The position numbers and the translations under genes were made by a program. Below are positions 36,459 through 46,338 of a stretch of DNA of 64,000 bases, one piece after another. Numbering within the stretch: position 1 is the stretch's first letter; each line of letters begins with the position of its first letter. Origin of the DNA: Pleurotus djamor (lineage: Eukaryota; Basidiomycota; Agaricomycetes; Agaricales; Pleurotaceae). Below the pieces are notes generated by a model that ran no database searches, had not been told where the DNA came from, and saw only the letters and a list, made by a program, of their open reading frames with translations. The stretch covers positions 62,001 through 126,000 of the forward strand of contig JAPEVF010000038.1 in NCBI GenBank assembly GCA_029747585.1, in the 5' to 3' direction.

Positions 36459-37043
36459 CTAATCTTCATCTATGACATCTAATTTGTCTGATTTACTGCC
36501 ACCAGGACCTGTTGTGCTCGCGGCCTTGGTAGGGAAAAGTTCAGTATGGATGACGAGGCGACGATCCATCAGTGACTCACATGTCTCAACTTGGCTAGAT
36601 GGATCTTCAACGTTTCCGCATAGTTGTCGAACCCCAAGGTGGACATGGCAAGAAGAATGTCCTCCCCTGCAATTGTTTTCCGTTTCTCTAGCTGACATTT
36701 CTCGGCAGCCTCGCTTGTGATGAAGCTGATGAACTCGGAGACACACTCTTGGACGCATTCCTTGGCATCTTTGGCGATTTTGGCGGAGGGGGGAACGGAA
36801 GACTTCATGATTCGTGAAACATTGGCGATCTTGTGAAAAAAAAAACATATGAAGGAACAATGACGGAGGAATGACGGGCTGGGAACGTACGGGCAGAAAT
36901 CTATCCTGCTCGCGATATTCCCCCACTTCTTGGTCCGTTATGGGTGCCGTCTCTGGCATTTCATGGCCCTCTTCGACATTGCCAGCTTGGACTTGGGAGT
37001 CCTCTTGGGTCGCCGGAATGATAGGCTGAAGTTCCGAGGTCAT
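36459..37043 (-). CDS. HAP3: CCAAT-binding factor subunit HAP3/NF-YB
   Basis: Three exons (37043-36891, 36829-36581, 36524-36459) give 155 residues. The histone-fold core is unmistakable: [20 protein letters not shown] read across intron 1, then [37 protein letters not shown] and [15 protein letters not shown]. The partner-binding and DNA-contact residues of NF-YB are in place. Outside the core there is an acidic leader and a short tail ([12 protein letters not shown]). It forms a trimer with HAP2 and HAP5 (NF-YA, NF-YC) on CCAAT promoters in the nucleus. Its start lies 131 bp from that of the divergent metacaspase gene, so the two probably share a promoter region. Confidence 0.96.
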   Translation of the reverse strand: MTSELQPIIPATQEDSQVQAGNVEEGHEMPETAPITDQEVGEYREQDRFLPVRSQPVIPPSLFLHMFFFSQDRQCFTNHEVFRSPLRQNRQRCQGMRPRVCLRVHQLHHKRGCREMSARETENNCRGGHSSCHVHLGVRQLCGNVEDPSSQVETCESLMDRRLVIHTELFPTKAASTTGPGGSKSDKLDVIDED

Positions 37044-37174
37044 CACCTTGCAGCTGAAAGCCTGACCGTCGCCGAAATAGTATTCAACGAGCGCTATGTC
37101 CGAATTGATCCCGAAGTTCGAACCATTTCAGGTTGCCCGCCCGTTTGCCCTGTATCTCTGGTTCACCGTCGAAC
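37044..37174. promoter_or_regulatory. Bidirectional promoter HAP3 / metacaspase
   Basis: 131 bp between two divergent start codons. No TATA box or CCAAT motif is visible in it. Confidence 0.5.
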
Positions 37175-40135
37175 ATGGTGTTTTGGAGGCGGACGGAGCG
37201 CAATCGCCATGATTCAGCTCCTACTCAGCCTGGACCAATAACGCCTATGTAAGTTGCGACGTTCTTATTGCACATTCCATCGCATTGACGGATTGTGATT
37301 CTATGTTCTATGATCAAATGACAGGCCAATACCGTCAGTCGATAGCATCAGTCATTTATCCTCAATGATGGATGGATATCTTTAGCCAGCAAGCTCAGCC
37401 GTGGGGATACGCCGCTGCCTCACAGCCTGGGTATCCTGACCCATACGGTGGATACTCTTCGTCATATCCACCTACTTCCATGCCAGTCTTCGCAGGGCAG
37501 GGCCAACCAGCCGTTTCCTACATGTGAGTCTTCTTCATGGCTCCTTTCTGGCTCCTTGCTTCAAAAACTGACCGCGCTCGGCTCGTGTAGACCAGCTTCA
37601 TCAAGGTGAGCCACGGACCGAATAACAAATCATGCCTGGCCCATACTAAACCACTCCTCACAGAACTGGGCAAACATACGCTCTACCAGGTGGAAATGCC
37701 GTATACCCGCAGAATGCTGTACAACCGCCGGTATACGTCGTTCAAACCTCGAAGAGACATTCTTCTTCTAGGCATGGTCACAGCTCCCATCACCGACATC
37801 GAAGTCGGGATCGCACACCTTCCCCTCCTCGTCCAGTCATAATACCTTATCCTACCTCTCAAGCACCTCCTCAGATAATTCCGCAAGTCTATCGTGTATC
37901 CGGACTACAAATACCAGAAGGCGCTGCATACCAACAGATTTCTCCCACTCAATATCAATCACCCCAGTATCAGCCTTCACCTATTCAACAACTTGGCTCG
38001 TATTACCCTGGATCTCCTGAATACACCGGCTACCATCAACCCCATTCTGCTGGTTACGAGCGTTCGAGTTCCTCCTCTCGACACCACGGTCGTTCTTCTA
38101 GACATCATCATGACTCCAGACACGAATACAGCCCACGACCAGACGATCGTGTGTCGCACACTTCAAACTACTATGGTACTGGGCAACGCCCCACCGCGGA
38201 CTACCAAGATCATTACCACCACTCGGAACCACCACGACCTATACACGAGTCTACAAACGGGGACCCAGGATACCAACAACAGCAACATCACTCACAATCA
38301 TCGTCGGATCGTCCTCAGCATGATAACTACCCCCAACCACAATCATCCCTCAATGGATACCCTCCCCGACCTGATCAAGGTTCCGTTATAGGTTCCATTC
38401 AGCACTCACTGCAGCATCATCACTCGCAAAGTGGGAATCCATTACAAGATGCCTTCGCCCATGCACCCCCTCCTCTCGCCGGGAGCGATCCGTTGAATGA
38501 GCTCCAGCACCTTGGTCAAGCGGTCATTGATGCGTTCAGATATTCTCGTTGTAACGGGCGCAAGAAAGCTGTTTGTGTGGGTCTTGCAAGGAATTGGAAT
38601 GTTGCCTCTTCATTTAAACAACATTGTGCCCTTTTATCATAGGTCGGTATCAATTATCTCGGCCAGCGGAATGAATTACGCGGCTGTATCAATGACGCGC
38701 AACATGTTCGCGACTTTCTCATTGGTAAGCAATCCAACTCCCCTTCTAGAACACGATATAATGACAGCTTGTAGACCGACATGGCTTTAAGGACCGGGAT
38801 ATCCTAGTCTTGACCGACGATCGACATAACCCCAAGTATATCCCCACCCGAGAAAATATTCTGAGTGCCATGAAATGGCTTGTCCAGACGGCAAATTGCG
38901 ACGATTCGCTTTTCTTCCACTGTAAATGGTTTCAATTACAGCGATTGTCGTCCCCTCAAATCTATAACCGTTTCAATAGATTCAGGCCATGGCGGTCGTA
39001 CGCCTGACGAACACGGGGATGAAGTAGACGGATACGATGAAGGTGGGTACGATGGCATTCAGCAAGTCCTATTCACTGACATAATTTCAGTCATTTATCC
39101 CGTTGACTATGACAAGGCGGGCCATATTCTGGATGACGTACGCCGTTCAAATCATCTGATACAGAAAATATATCTAACGGCCCATTCAACAGACTATGCA
39201 TGATATCATGGTAAATTCCCTTCGGTCCATTACACGCCAGCTCACTGATCGTGTATAGATGAAAGGACTCCCTGAAGGCTGTCGTCTCACTGTAAGTACG
39301 CTAGTACCCACCTAGGTATTTTTGTGCGCATTCACAACCGAAATTTGGTTAGGCTTTGTTCGATGCAAGTGTCTTGCTCGCTTTCGGTTTTTGCCTTATG
39401 TTGACGCGTGAACGCAGTGTTGTCACTCTGGTACAATCTTAGGTATGCCCAGCGATTTCTCCAGCAATTCTCCGCTCAAAATTCATGAATAGATCTTCCA
39501 TACACCGTGAGCAGCCCGCCAGATCCTGTCTACATCCTTCCTCACCATCCGCTAGTACTCTTCAGGGGGACTCAGCAGAAGCTTCGGGATCTCAAACAAA
39601 GCTCGTAGACGGATGGCCTGTGTGGCAGACATCGTGAGTCTATCTGTCTATGTAGCATCGCTTCATCCGTTACGCGTCATCATCTTTACATAGCTTTCCA
39701 TATCTGGCTGCGAGGATAAACAAACGAGTGCAGATACTTTTCAAGGCGGGGTTGCCATCGGGGCCACGAGTTGGGTGAGTAATTTCGTCCTCTAAGCCAG
39801 CGTGCTCTGTTGAGCTCTGTTGGTAGGCATTCATCAAAACACTGTGTATGCTATTTATCATTCGTCGGTTTCCATCATCTCCTGAAGATACCCTGTAGCT
39901 CGCCAACCCCAGCAATCTTATCAAGACCTTCTCAAAAACCTCTAGTATGACTAACTCGTTTTTCACCCCATCCCATTATTCATACTTTTATCTAAAGTGA
40001 CATGCTTCATGATAAGTATCACCAGACCCCACAAATGGGAAGCTCTCACTATATTGTAGGAGTCCTTCCTTGCTTGGTATTTACTGGATGCTCAGTGATT
40101 CTCATCAGGATCTTAACAAGGGTTTTGTGCTATGA
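37175..40135 (+). CDS. MCA1: Type I metacaspase
   Basis: About 20 short exons can be joined in phase. The N-terminal prodomain is long and rich in Gln, Pro, Tyr, Ser and His ([18 protein letters not shown] and later HHSQS runs), as in yeast Mca1. The p20-like part reads [66 protein letters not shown] (His of the dyad in SGHGG) and [18 protein letters not shown] (second Cys the nucleophile). It ends [15 protein letters not shown] and [20 protein letters not shown]. The catalytic Cys exon is reached only through a GC-AG intron (39365-39417). Metacaspases cleave after Arg/Lys, need calcium, and act in proteostasis and cell death. Start at 37175 gives MVFWRRTER; the exon-2 piece is only about 9 nt, so the extreme 5' splicing is less certain. 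Confidence 0.9.
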
Positions 40136-40266
40136 AGCGTCGCTCAATCTACAGGCTGCTACTTATATACAGACTAGGCTAATTTCTAGCTACAGCTGTA
40201 TGGATTTCACCGTTCTGAACACGACGACTCTGCCGCTGAGTAAATCAGTACACACCTCCTATTTAT

Positions 40267-40403
40267 CTAGGAGTGGTGAGGTCTGTGTCACGATCACGTG
40301 ACGTAGCGCGTCGAACTGAACAAGCGTGACTCAGGTTCCTCCTTGCGCCATCCTACTCAAAATACTGGGGAAGCATGGGTATCAAGGGCTTGACATCGCT
40401 TTT
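40267..40403 (+). pseudogene. Duplicated FEN1 promoter and first codons (5' fragment)
   Basis: Matches 43262-43389 along its whole length with small indels, including a shared TCACGATC.CGTGACGTAGCGCGT block. It carries an ATG at 40375 followed by codons for [10 protein letters not shown], the start of FEN1. Identity stops at 40403 and the frame runs into unrelated sequence. Together with the true FEN1 5' end it forms direct repeats bracketing kinase copy B. Confidence 0.85.
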
Positions 40404-40695
40404 ATGGCATTGTCTGTATGCTCAGCGGGAGTCAGACGCGCGTCGCACGTGGATCCTTATATGATCATGGCTTAAGAATGTTTATTCGTTATCGTTGCTA
40501 CAGTTGAGATCGTTTACATAGGCGGGTGGTCGCAATATTGCCGATTTCGAACGGCTGAGGCCTCAGCCGGTGACCAGACTCTGAACATGAGCTCGCCCTG
40601 AAGGCCACCCCTCTACTACTTTTGAAGGGATTGAGAGGTTTCGAAGGTTTCATCGTCCGAGCTCTGAGAGCGCTTCATGTCGGCAAACAACTTGA

Positions 40696-43194
40696 CTACG
40701 GGGGTTGCTTGACGTCTCTGGGTCGGAGAAGCCATTCAGATAGAGGAGGTCGCTGGTTGGGCGAGTCCAGCATGAGTTGCTTCGCAAACAACCTCAGGTC
40801 GGAGGGTTCAGTTTGTCGGCAATGATCATGAATGTGCAGGATGATAGCCCCACAAGCCCATCGGTCAGATTTAATCGGACTGTGACTTCGCTTCTCTTGA
40901 ATTTCCGGGGCAACCCATCCCTCAGTGCCACAAGCGTCATTTATCTCCTCGTCTTCATCCTTGACTCGAAGGGCGAGATCAAAGTCAATGACTTTCAGAT
41001 GAAAGCTACCCGTCAAGAGGAGGTTAGCCGGCTTCAAGTCACAATGCGCAACCATGTGGTCATGTAGAAACGCCACAGCTCCGATGAGTTCCTGGGAGAC
41101 TGAAGAGGTGTGTGGCGAGAGGTATCCAGGAGAATAGTGAAGGCACTGCGCAAGGCTGTACGGAAGCTTTGGGAATACCCCCCACAGTGTACCAGAGCGT
41201 CCACTGAAAGATGTTGACAGAGTGATAATGTTCTCGCATGACGGGGATAGGGAGTTCAAGAAATGGAGAATCTCGATTTCATTGGAATCCTTGGAGATTT
41301 TTTTTGCGACGTATCTGATGTGTGGGAAAGCGGGACGGAAAACTGTGAACAAGTGATTTGGTAGCTAGAGCAGAAATGGGTGAGCATTTGAATGCTTAGA
41401 ATGAAACCGAACAAGAGCATCGTACCGGGTCAATGGTTTGATAGACTATGCCATCCGGGGCTACAATGCGGGCAGGAACGATTTCAAAGCCGCGGAAACC
41501 AAGGTCGTCGGAAGCAATAGCCTCCTCAGTGGTTGGCCCCTGCCCACCTGAACGTCTTTCGCTTGGAGTACCGGCTGGAGGGCGAGCGCGCTTCAACATG
41601 GGCGGCTTCGAGGTAAAAGCCGGTAGGGATTCAGTTTTCAGTTTGAATTCTTGCAGCCGAGATGCTTGTTCTGTATCTTCTTCGGCCTCCTCTATTTTCT
41701 TTAGCAAATTGTACAGTCGTAGAGTGAACGTTGCTCGATCGTTGAATTCGTTTAGAGAGCGATCTTCACGGGTGTAGAAAACCTGGGAGGATTTGGTGAG
41801 ACGAGTGGGGAGGCAGTAGAAATCTCGAAAGCGTACTCGATCGCCTTGAGTAGGGGTTTGAAACAATGTCAGCCAATTTGTTGTACCTTCATTGCGTACG
41901 AAGACGCAGACAAGGATGAACGTCTTTTCCTGATTGAAAGGCTCTAGATGTTGGTTTACCAAACGAACAAGAGAAGCGCCTTGCAGCAACATGCGAATAA
42001 AATCGGGGGGCTCGGCTGGATTTTGGGTGGCCAGTCCCGAATTGATTTCCACAATGAAGTGGGGCAAGTTGGAATGTTGGAGGAGAAAGCCACTGCGAGG
42101 TTCATAGGAACAAAGTTCCTCAGAAGGTGGGAATGTGGATGAAGGAGCTTGAGCAACGATGAGACGAAAAGGCCATGGTTGGTTCCTGTGGAGATGTGAG
42201 TGAGATATGCATGATCGATATGTGAGGACGCACCAGAGAGCGTTGACAGATGATGATGATATACTGGCAGCAAGGGCGTCGAAGAGCATGGAGTGGGCCA
42301 GGCGCGACTTCAGGGGTTTTTTGTTAACTGTCCAAGCTTTCTGAAAGTCCCGTCGCAGATAGTTGATATGGTGGATTAGAGATTGTCGATGGTCTGAAGG
42401 ATCTGAGACTTGTGAAGGCGGGACGTTGATATCTTGTCCTGGAACTGGCTCTTGCACATGGATCGTATCACCGTTTATGACGGAGCTCAGCGTCTATACA
42501 CTGGTAAGGGAGATGGTGTAGGTCATAGAAAAGGCTTACCAAAGGGCTTAAAAGAGTTTCTGACGCTATCTCGTCCCGAAACGCTTTGACGAAGGCGGGT
42601 ACATTCGCAATATCTCGCACTTTCTGAATGTTGTTGTACTGGAGATCTAGCTGTGTGATACCACCGTTGATATTCAAAACTTGAACAAAAGTGGAACGAT
42701 ATTCTTCGACCAGAGGCGCGCTGATTGGCGTACGTGGGAATCCGGGGGAAGCTGTTGGCTAATGAGCAACGAAGAAAAAGTTGGAAGATAGGGAATGAAC
42801 CTGGGCGAGGAACAAAGACAGCGAAATGGATTGACTGAGGAGTGGGTACGAAGCTATCACGAGCCGTTATTCTGAACGGGGTGTATTTCAAAGAAATGCC
42901 GTTGGTAACAAAAGTCACTGGCTCTTCAGGTGCTCGGGGGATGTCCTTGAATAGATCAGGAACGCTTAGCTCTCCAAGGCGTCCCAGAGGAAAAGGCGGC
43001 GTGAATTCCCAGAATCGAAGCGAGCGGGCAAGAACCCCTTGCGCCTCGGGTACGCTCGCTGTAAAGGTTGAGACCATATCTTCCCAATCGCAATCAGAAC
43101 TGAGCGTAGCCGATGACCGGTGTTGGACGAGGACCCGGCCATCTGTCGCGCACAGGACGGGAATCCACGTAACTTTGCAAGTGTCCGACGACAT
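40696..43194 (-). CDS. Atypical protein kinase with long N-terminal region, copy B (intact)
   Basis: The best-preserved of three copies. It starts MSSDTCKVTWIPVLC at 43194 and can be read to a stop at 40696 through about six introns without a lesion. Domain order is as in copy A: N-terminal domain ending SIHFAVFVP; ALVEEYRST-like linker; HHINYLRRDFQKAW; HFIVEINSGLATQ ... LLQGASLVRLVNQHL ... KTFILVCVFVRNEG ... WLTLFQ; Ser/Pro linker; kinase domain. The kinase has VAKKISKDSNEIEILHFL, AHCDLKPANLLL, VIDFDLALRV and WVAPEI. DFG is again DFD. An N-terminal half with a conserved IVEI(N/D)SG core plus a kinase recalls nuclease-like/kinase fusions of the Crinkler-related (CR) type in fungi; this is inference. 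It is divergent from FEN1 with 166 bp between starts. Confidence 0.75.
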
Positions 43195-43360
43195 AATGTA
43201 GACAAAAGTTGATGGCGGTGGAAGAACTGGAGACTCACCACCAGTTGGTCGGCCACGTTGCCTAGGAGTGGATACGACGTGTCACGATCGCGTGACGTAG
43301 CGCGTCAAACCGAGCAAGCGTGACTGCTTCTCCTTGACTCGCGCCATCCACTACTGAAAA
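43195..43360. promoter_or_regulatory. Shared promoter region, kinase B / FEN1
   Basis: 166 bp between divergent ATGs, with a palindrome-like TCACGATCGCGTGA at about 43282-43295. Its FEN1-proximal part is duplicated at 40267. Confidence 0.5.
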
Positions 43361-45114
43361 ATGGGTATCAAGGGCTTGACATCGCTTTTGACTACGCACG
43401 CACCAGCATCAGTCACTTCGCACCCCATTTCGTCTCTTTTTGGCCGACGAGTTGCCCTCGATGCCTCTATGTCAATATACCAATTTCTCATCGCTGTTCG
43501 ACAAGCAGATGGGCAGTTACTCACGAACGAATCTGGCGAAGTCACCTCTCACTTAATGGGCCTATTCTACCGCACCATACGCATGGTTGAAAACGGACTC
43601 AAAGTGTGCTATGTCTTCGATGGACGACCGCCAGACATGAAGCGAAAGGTGCTCAAAGAACGAGGAGAGAAGCGGAAGGAAGCTGAGGAAGGTGGTGAAG
43701 AAGCAAAGGAAGTCGGAACTGCTGAAGATATCTCTCGGTTTACGCGTCGTACCGTCAAAGTTACACCGCAGCATAACAGCGAGTGCCAGCGGTTGCTCAA
43801 GTTGATGGGAATTCCTTTCGTCATTGCCCCGAGTGAAGCTGAAGCTCAGTGTGCTGAGCTAGCGAGAGGGGGAAAAGTATACGCTTCGGGGTCGGAAGAT
43901 ATGGATACATTGACCTTTGGGTCTCCCATCCTCTTCCGACATCTAACGTTTTCGGAGGCGAAGAAGGCTGATATCATGGCCGTTGACTTGAAGAAAGCAT
44001 TAGAGGGCTTGGATATGGACATGAATATGGTTCGTAACGAAGTTCCCACATATCCGCAACGAATATTCACAAGTCTACTTGGTAGTTTATCGACCTCTGT
44101 CTCCTCCTGGGATGTGACTACTTGGACCCTATCAAAGGAGTTGGTCCTTCCACCGCTATGAAACTCATTCGAGAGCACAAAGGACTCAAGGGAATTGTTG
44201 CTCAACTTCGCGAGAAGTATGTCATTCCCCCTCACTCGCCTTCTTGACCCTCAACCTTTGGCAGACAAGCGGAGCGCGCTGCCACATCTAGCAAAAAGGA
44301 AACAGATGACGAAGTAGAGGATGCAGAGGATGAAGAGGCCGACAAGCCCGAATCTGAGGATGAAGACGAGGAGCTCAAAGACGATGGAGCCGTGCACCCA
44401 ACGTCTGACTTTGAGAGGGATCCTGACGCCACCAAGGATTCGGATGCCGAGGATTCTGACGCCCCAAAAAAGTCGGCCAAGGGGAAGGGAAAGCTCAAGG
44501 CAGACGACGCAGTCAAGGGCAAGAGTAAAGGCAAAAAGACAGACACCAAGGGTAAGGGTGGTAAAGGCAAGGGTAAAGGCAAAGGAGGGATTCAAATACC
44601 CGAAGAATGGCCTTGGGAAGAAGCAAAAGAAATGTTCAAGAAGCCTGATGTTATCCCAGCTAAGGATGTTGAAGTTCGTCTCAAATCCGCGTACTTGTAT
44701 ATATGTTGTACTGACCGTCTCTTAGTTGGAGTGGAAACTGCCCGACGTCGATGGTCTTGTCCAATTTCTGGTTAACGAGAAGGGCTTCAAGTATGTTCTC
44801 ACTTAATGCGGCCTATCCGCGACTAATGTATCTCTCCAGCGAAGAGCGCGTACGCAAAGGTGCTGACAAGCTCATCAAATTCATGAACGCAAAACAACAA
44901 GGTCGACTAGATGGGTTTTTCACCGTTAAACCCAAAGAGCCGAAGCCAGTGGAGAAGCCAACGAAAGGCGGCAAGGGTGCCAAAGGCGCGAAGTCCGGTG
45001 TCAAGCGAAAGGTATGTCAAGCTTCGTCTATTCCTGTGTCGTTTCTGTGTGTACTCACCGATCTCGTAGGGAGATGACAAGGCTGAGCCCAGTAAAAAGA
45101 GAGCGAAGAAGTAA
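43361..45114 (+). CDS. FEN1: Flap endonuclease 1
   Basis: Six exons; introns after NMNM (GTTCGT donor), after REK, after AKDVE (GTTCGT donor), within GFKN and after VKRK. The product starts [10 protein letters not shown] and has all active-site acidic residues: [43 protein letters not shown] and [14 protein letters not shown]. The PCNA-binding box QGRLDGFF is near the end, followed by a Lys-rich tail. Between the helical core and the [13 protein letters not shown] block is an insertion of about 110 residues, first acidic ([15 protein letters not shown]) then a Gly-Lys run ([13 protein letters not shown]). It removes 5' flaps in Okazaki-fragment maturation and long-patch base excision repair. 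The promoter and first 10 codons are duplicated at 40267-40403. Confidence 0.96.
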
Positions 45115-45369
45115 ACGTTTCCTTTCGGTGCTCTGAATTTCTGTCATCGTTCTCCGTTATCCCTCTCGTCCTGTCATTGCTTTCCTTTGGTATCTGTGCC
45201 CTGATTATGTGTTGGACTTCACATATATGTGTTCATGTAGTAGCTTATCGTACGAGACTTGCCCTGCACGATAGCTACGAAATAGCGTCTTGAGCTGCCT
45301 CGGAGACGGCTGGAGGCAGCCTCAAGGACTCACTGCAAACACAGTCTGTTTGAAGTAACTCCAAGCGCT
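45115..45369. other. FEN1 3' flank, no gene
   Basis: Short spacer before the decayed F-box copy. It includes an inverted GAGGCAGCCTC-type element near 45310-45325. Confidence 0.4.
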
Positions 45370-46060
45370 CCTAGAGCCACGACGTTACGCTTCGGCCTCA
45401 TGCGCGAGGACGCGATGCAACGCTTCGTGCTTGCTCATCAACAAAATATGGTCATATGAGTATCTGACCTTTGTCTGGTGTGAGGTGGAATATCCCATCA
45501 CGTCTGAAGTACTTAAGCCTCGAAGACCGTGGCTTTCTTGACCCCCCACAGATCTCGAAACCGCTTTTCGTTTGGCAAAAGCTCGAGTCCCTTGACCTCT
45601 CTTTCGCATTCCCGTTTGGTATCAGTGTCCAGGACATCATCTCGATCGTCGAATCCCTTCCTTCCCTAACCACCCTCAAATTGAACCCGTCCCCATCCCA
45701 TACCGACGATCATGAGCCAAGTCTGCATCTATCACGTCGACCGACGCTAGCGCGCTCTCCTTCATGCCAGTCGCTTCGCTTTCTCGGTCTTTACGTCGAC
45801 ACTTCATCTGACCGACTGCCCTCTGACGACGAATATATTTTTGCACAATGTGACAAATCACGACTTGGGTTACTCATCGCTGTCTCCTTCTTCAATAGAA
45901 GCAATTGGGGAATACATCAGTGGGGTCATGCCGGAGAGGGGTTTCCTCTCTGCTGGATGGGCCTATGGAAGTAGTGCAAAGACTGAAGAATGGCGGGGGG
46001 TTTTGTTTCTCCTCGAGGGCAGCAGGCAGATTTTTTCGGGGAAGAGTCTGAGTGATGTTA
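45370..46060 (+). pseudogene. Decayed F-box/LRR copy C (internal deletion)
   Basis: The 5' part matches the F-box of the 34685-36277 gene (frame reading CLLINKIWSYEYLTFVWCEVEYP). It then jumps to the LRR tail (LESLDLSFAFPF, LPSLTTLKLNPSPSHTDDHE, LGLYVDTSSD), so the roughly 300-residue middle is missing. Frames change several times and stops occur before the tail (LFLLEGSRQIFSGKS). It lies directly upstream of kinase copy C in the same orientation, preserving the F-box-then-kinase order of copy A. Confidence 0.8.
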
Positions 46061-46338
46061 TGTACTTACTTCAAATTGATTTTGGTGAAAAATTCTGTAG
46101 GGAACGTTCCTGTTTATGACTCTGGATCTACCAAGGTACTCATCTTAGGACGCCGAAGGCTTAGAGTTATAGAGTAAGTGTAACCGGTAACCAGCGCTTC
46201 TTCTTTGATTGAACCCAGCAAAGCTTCGTGGTTTGTCTTTCACTCTCCGACGCCCCAAATATCACCAAGCAAACTCGCGTGGCCAACGAACTGGTGACTT
46301 CGCTAGGGTGCCACTGCTTCTTCCACACCGTCAATCTC

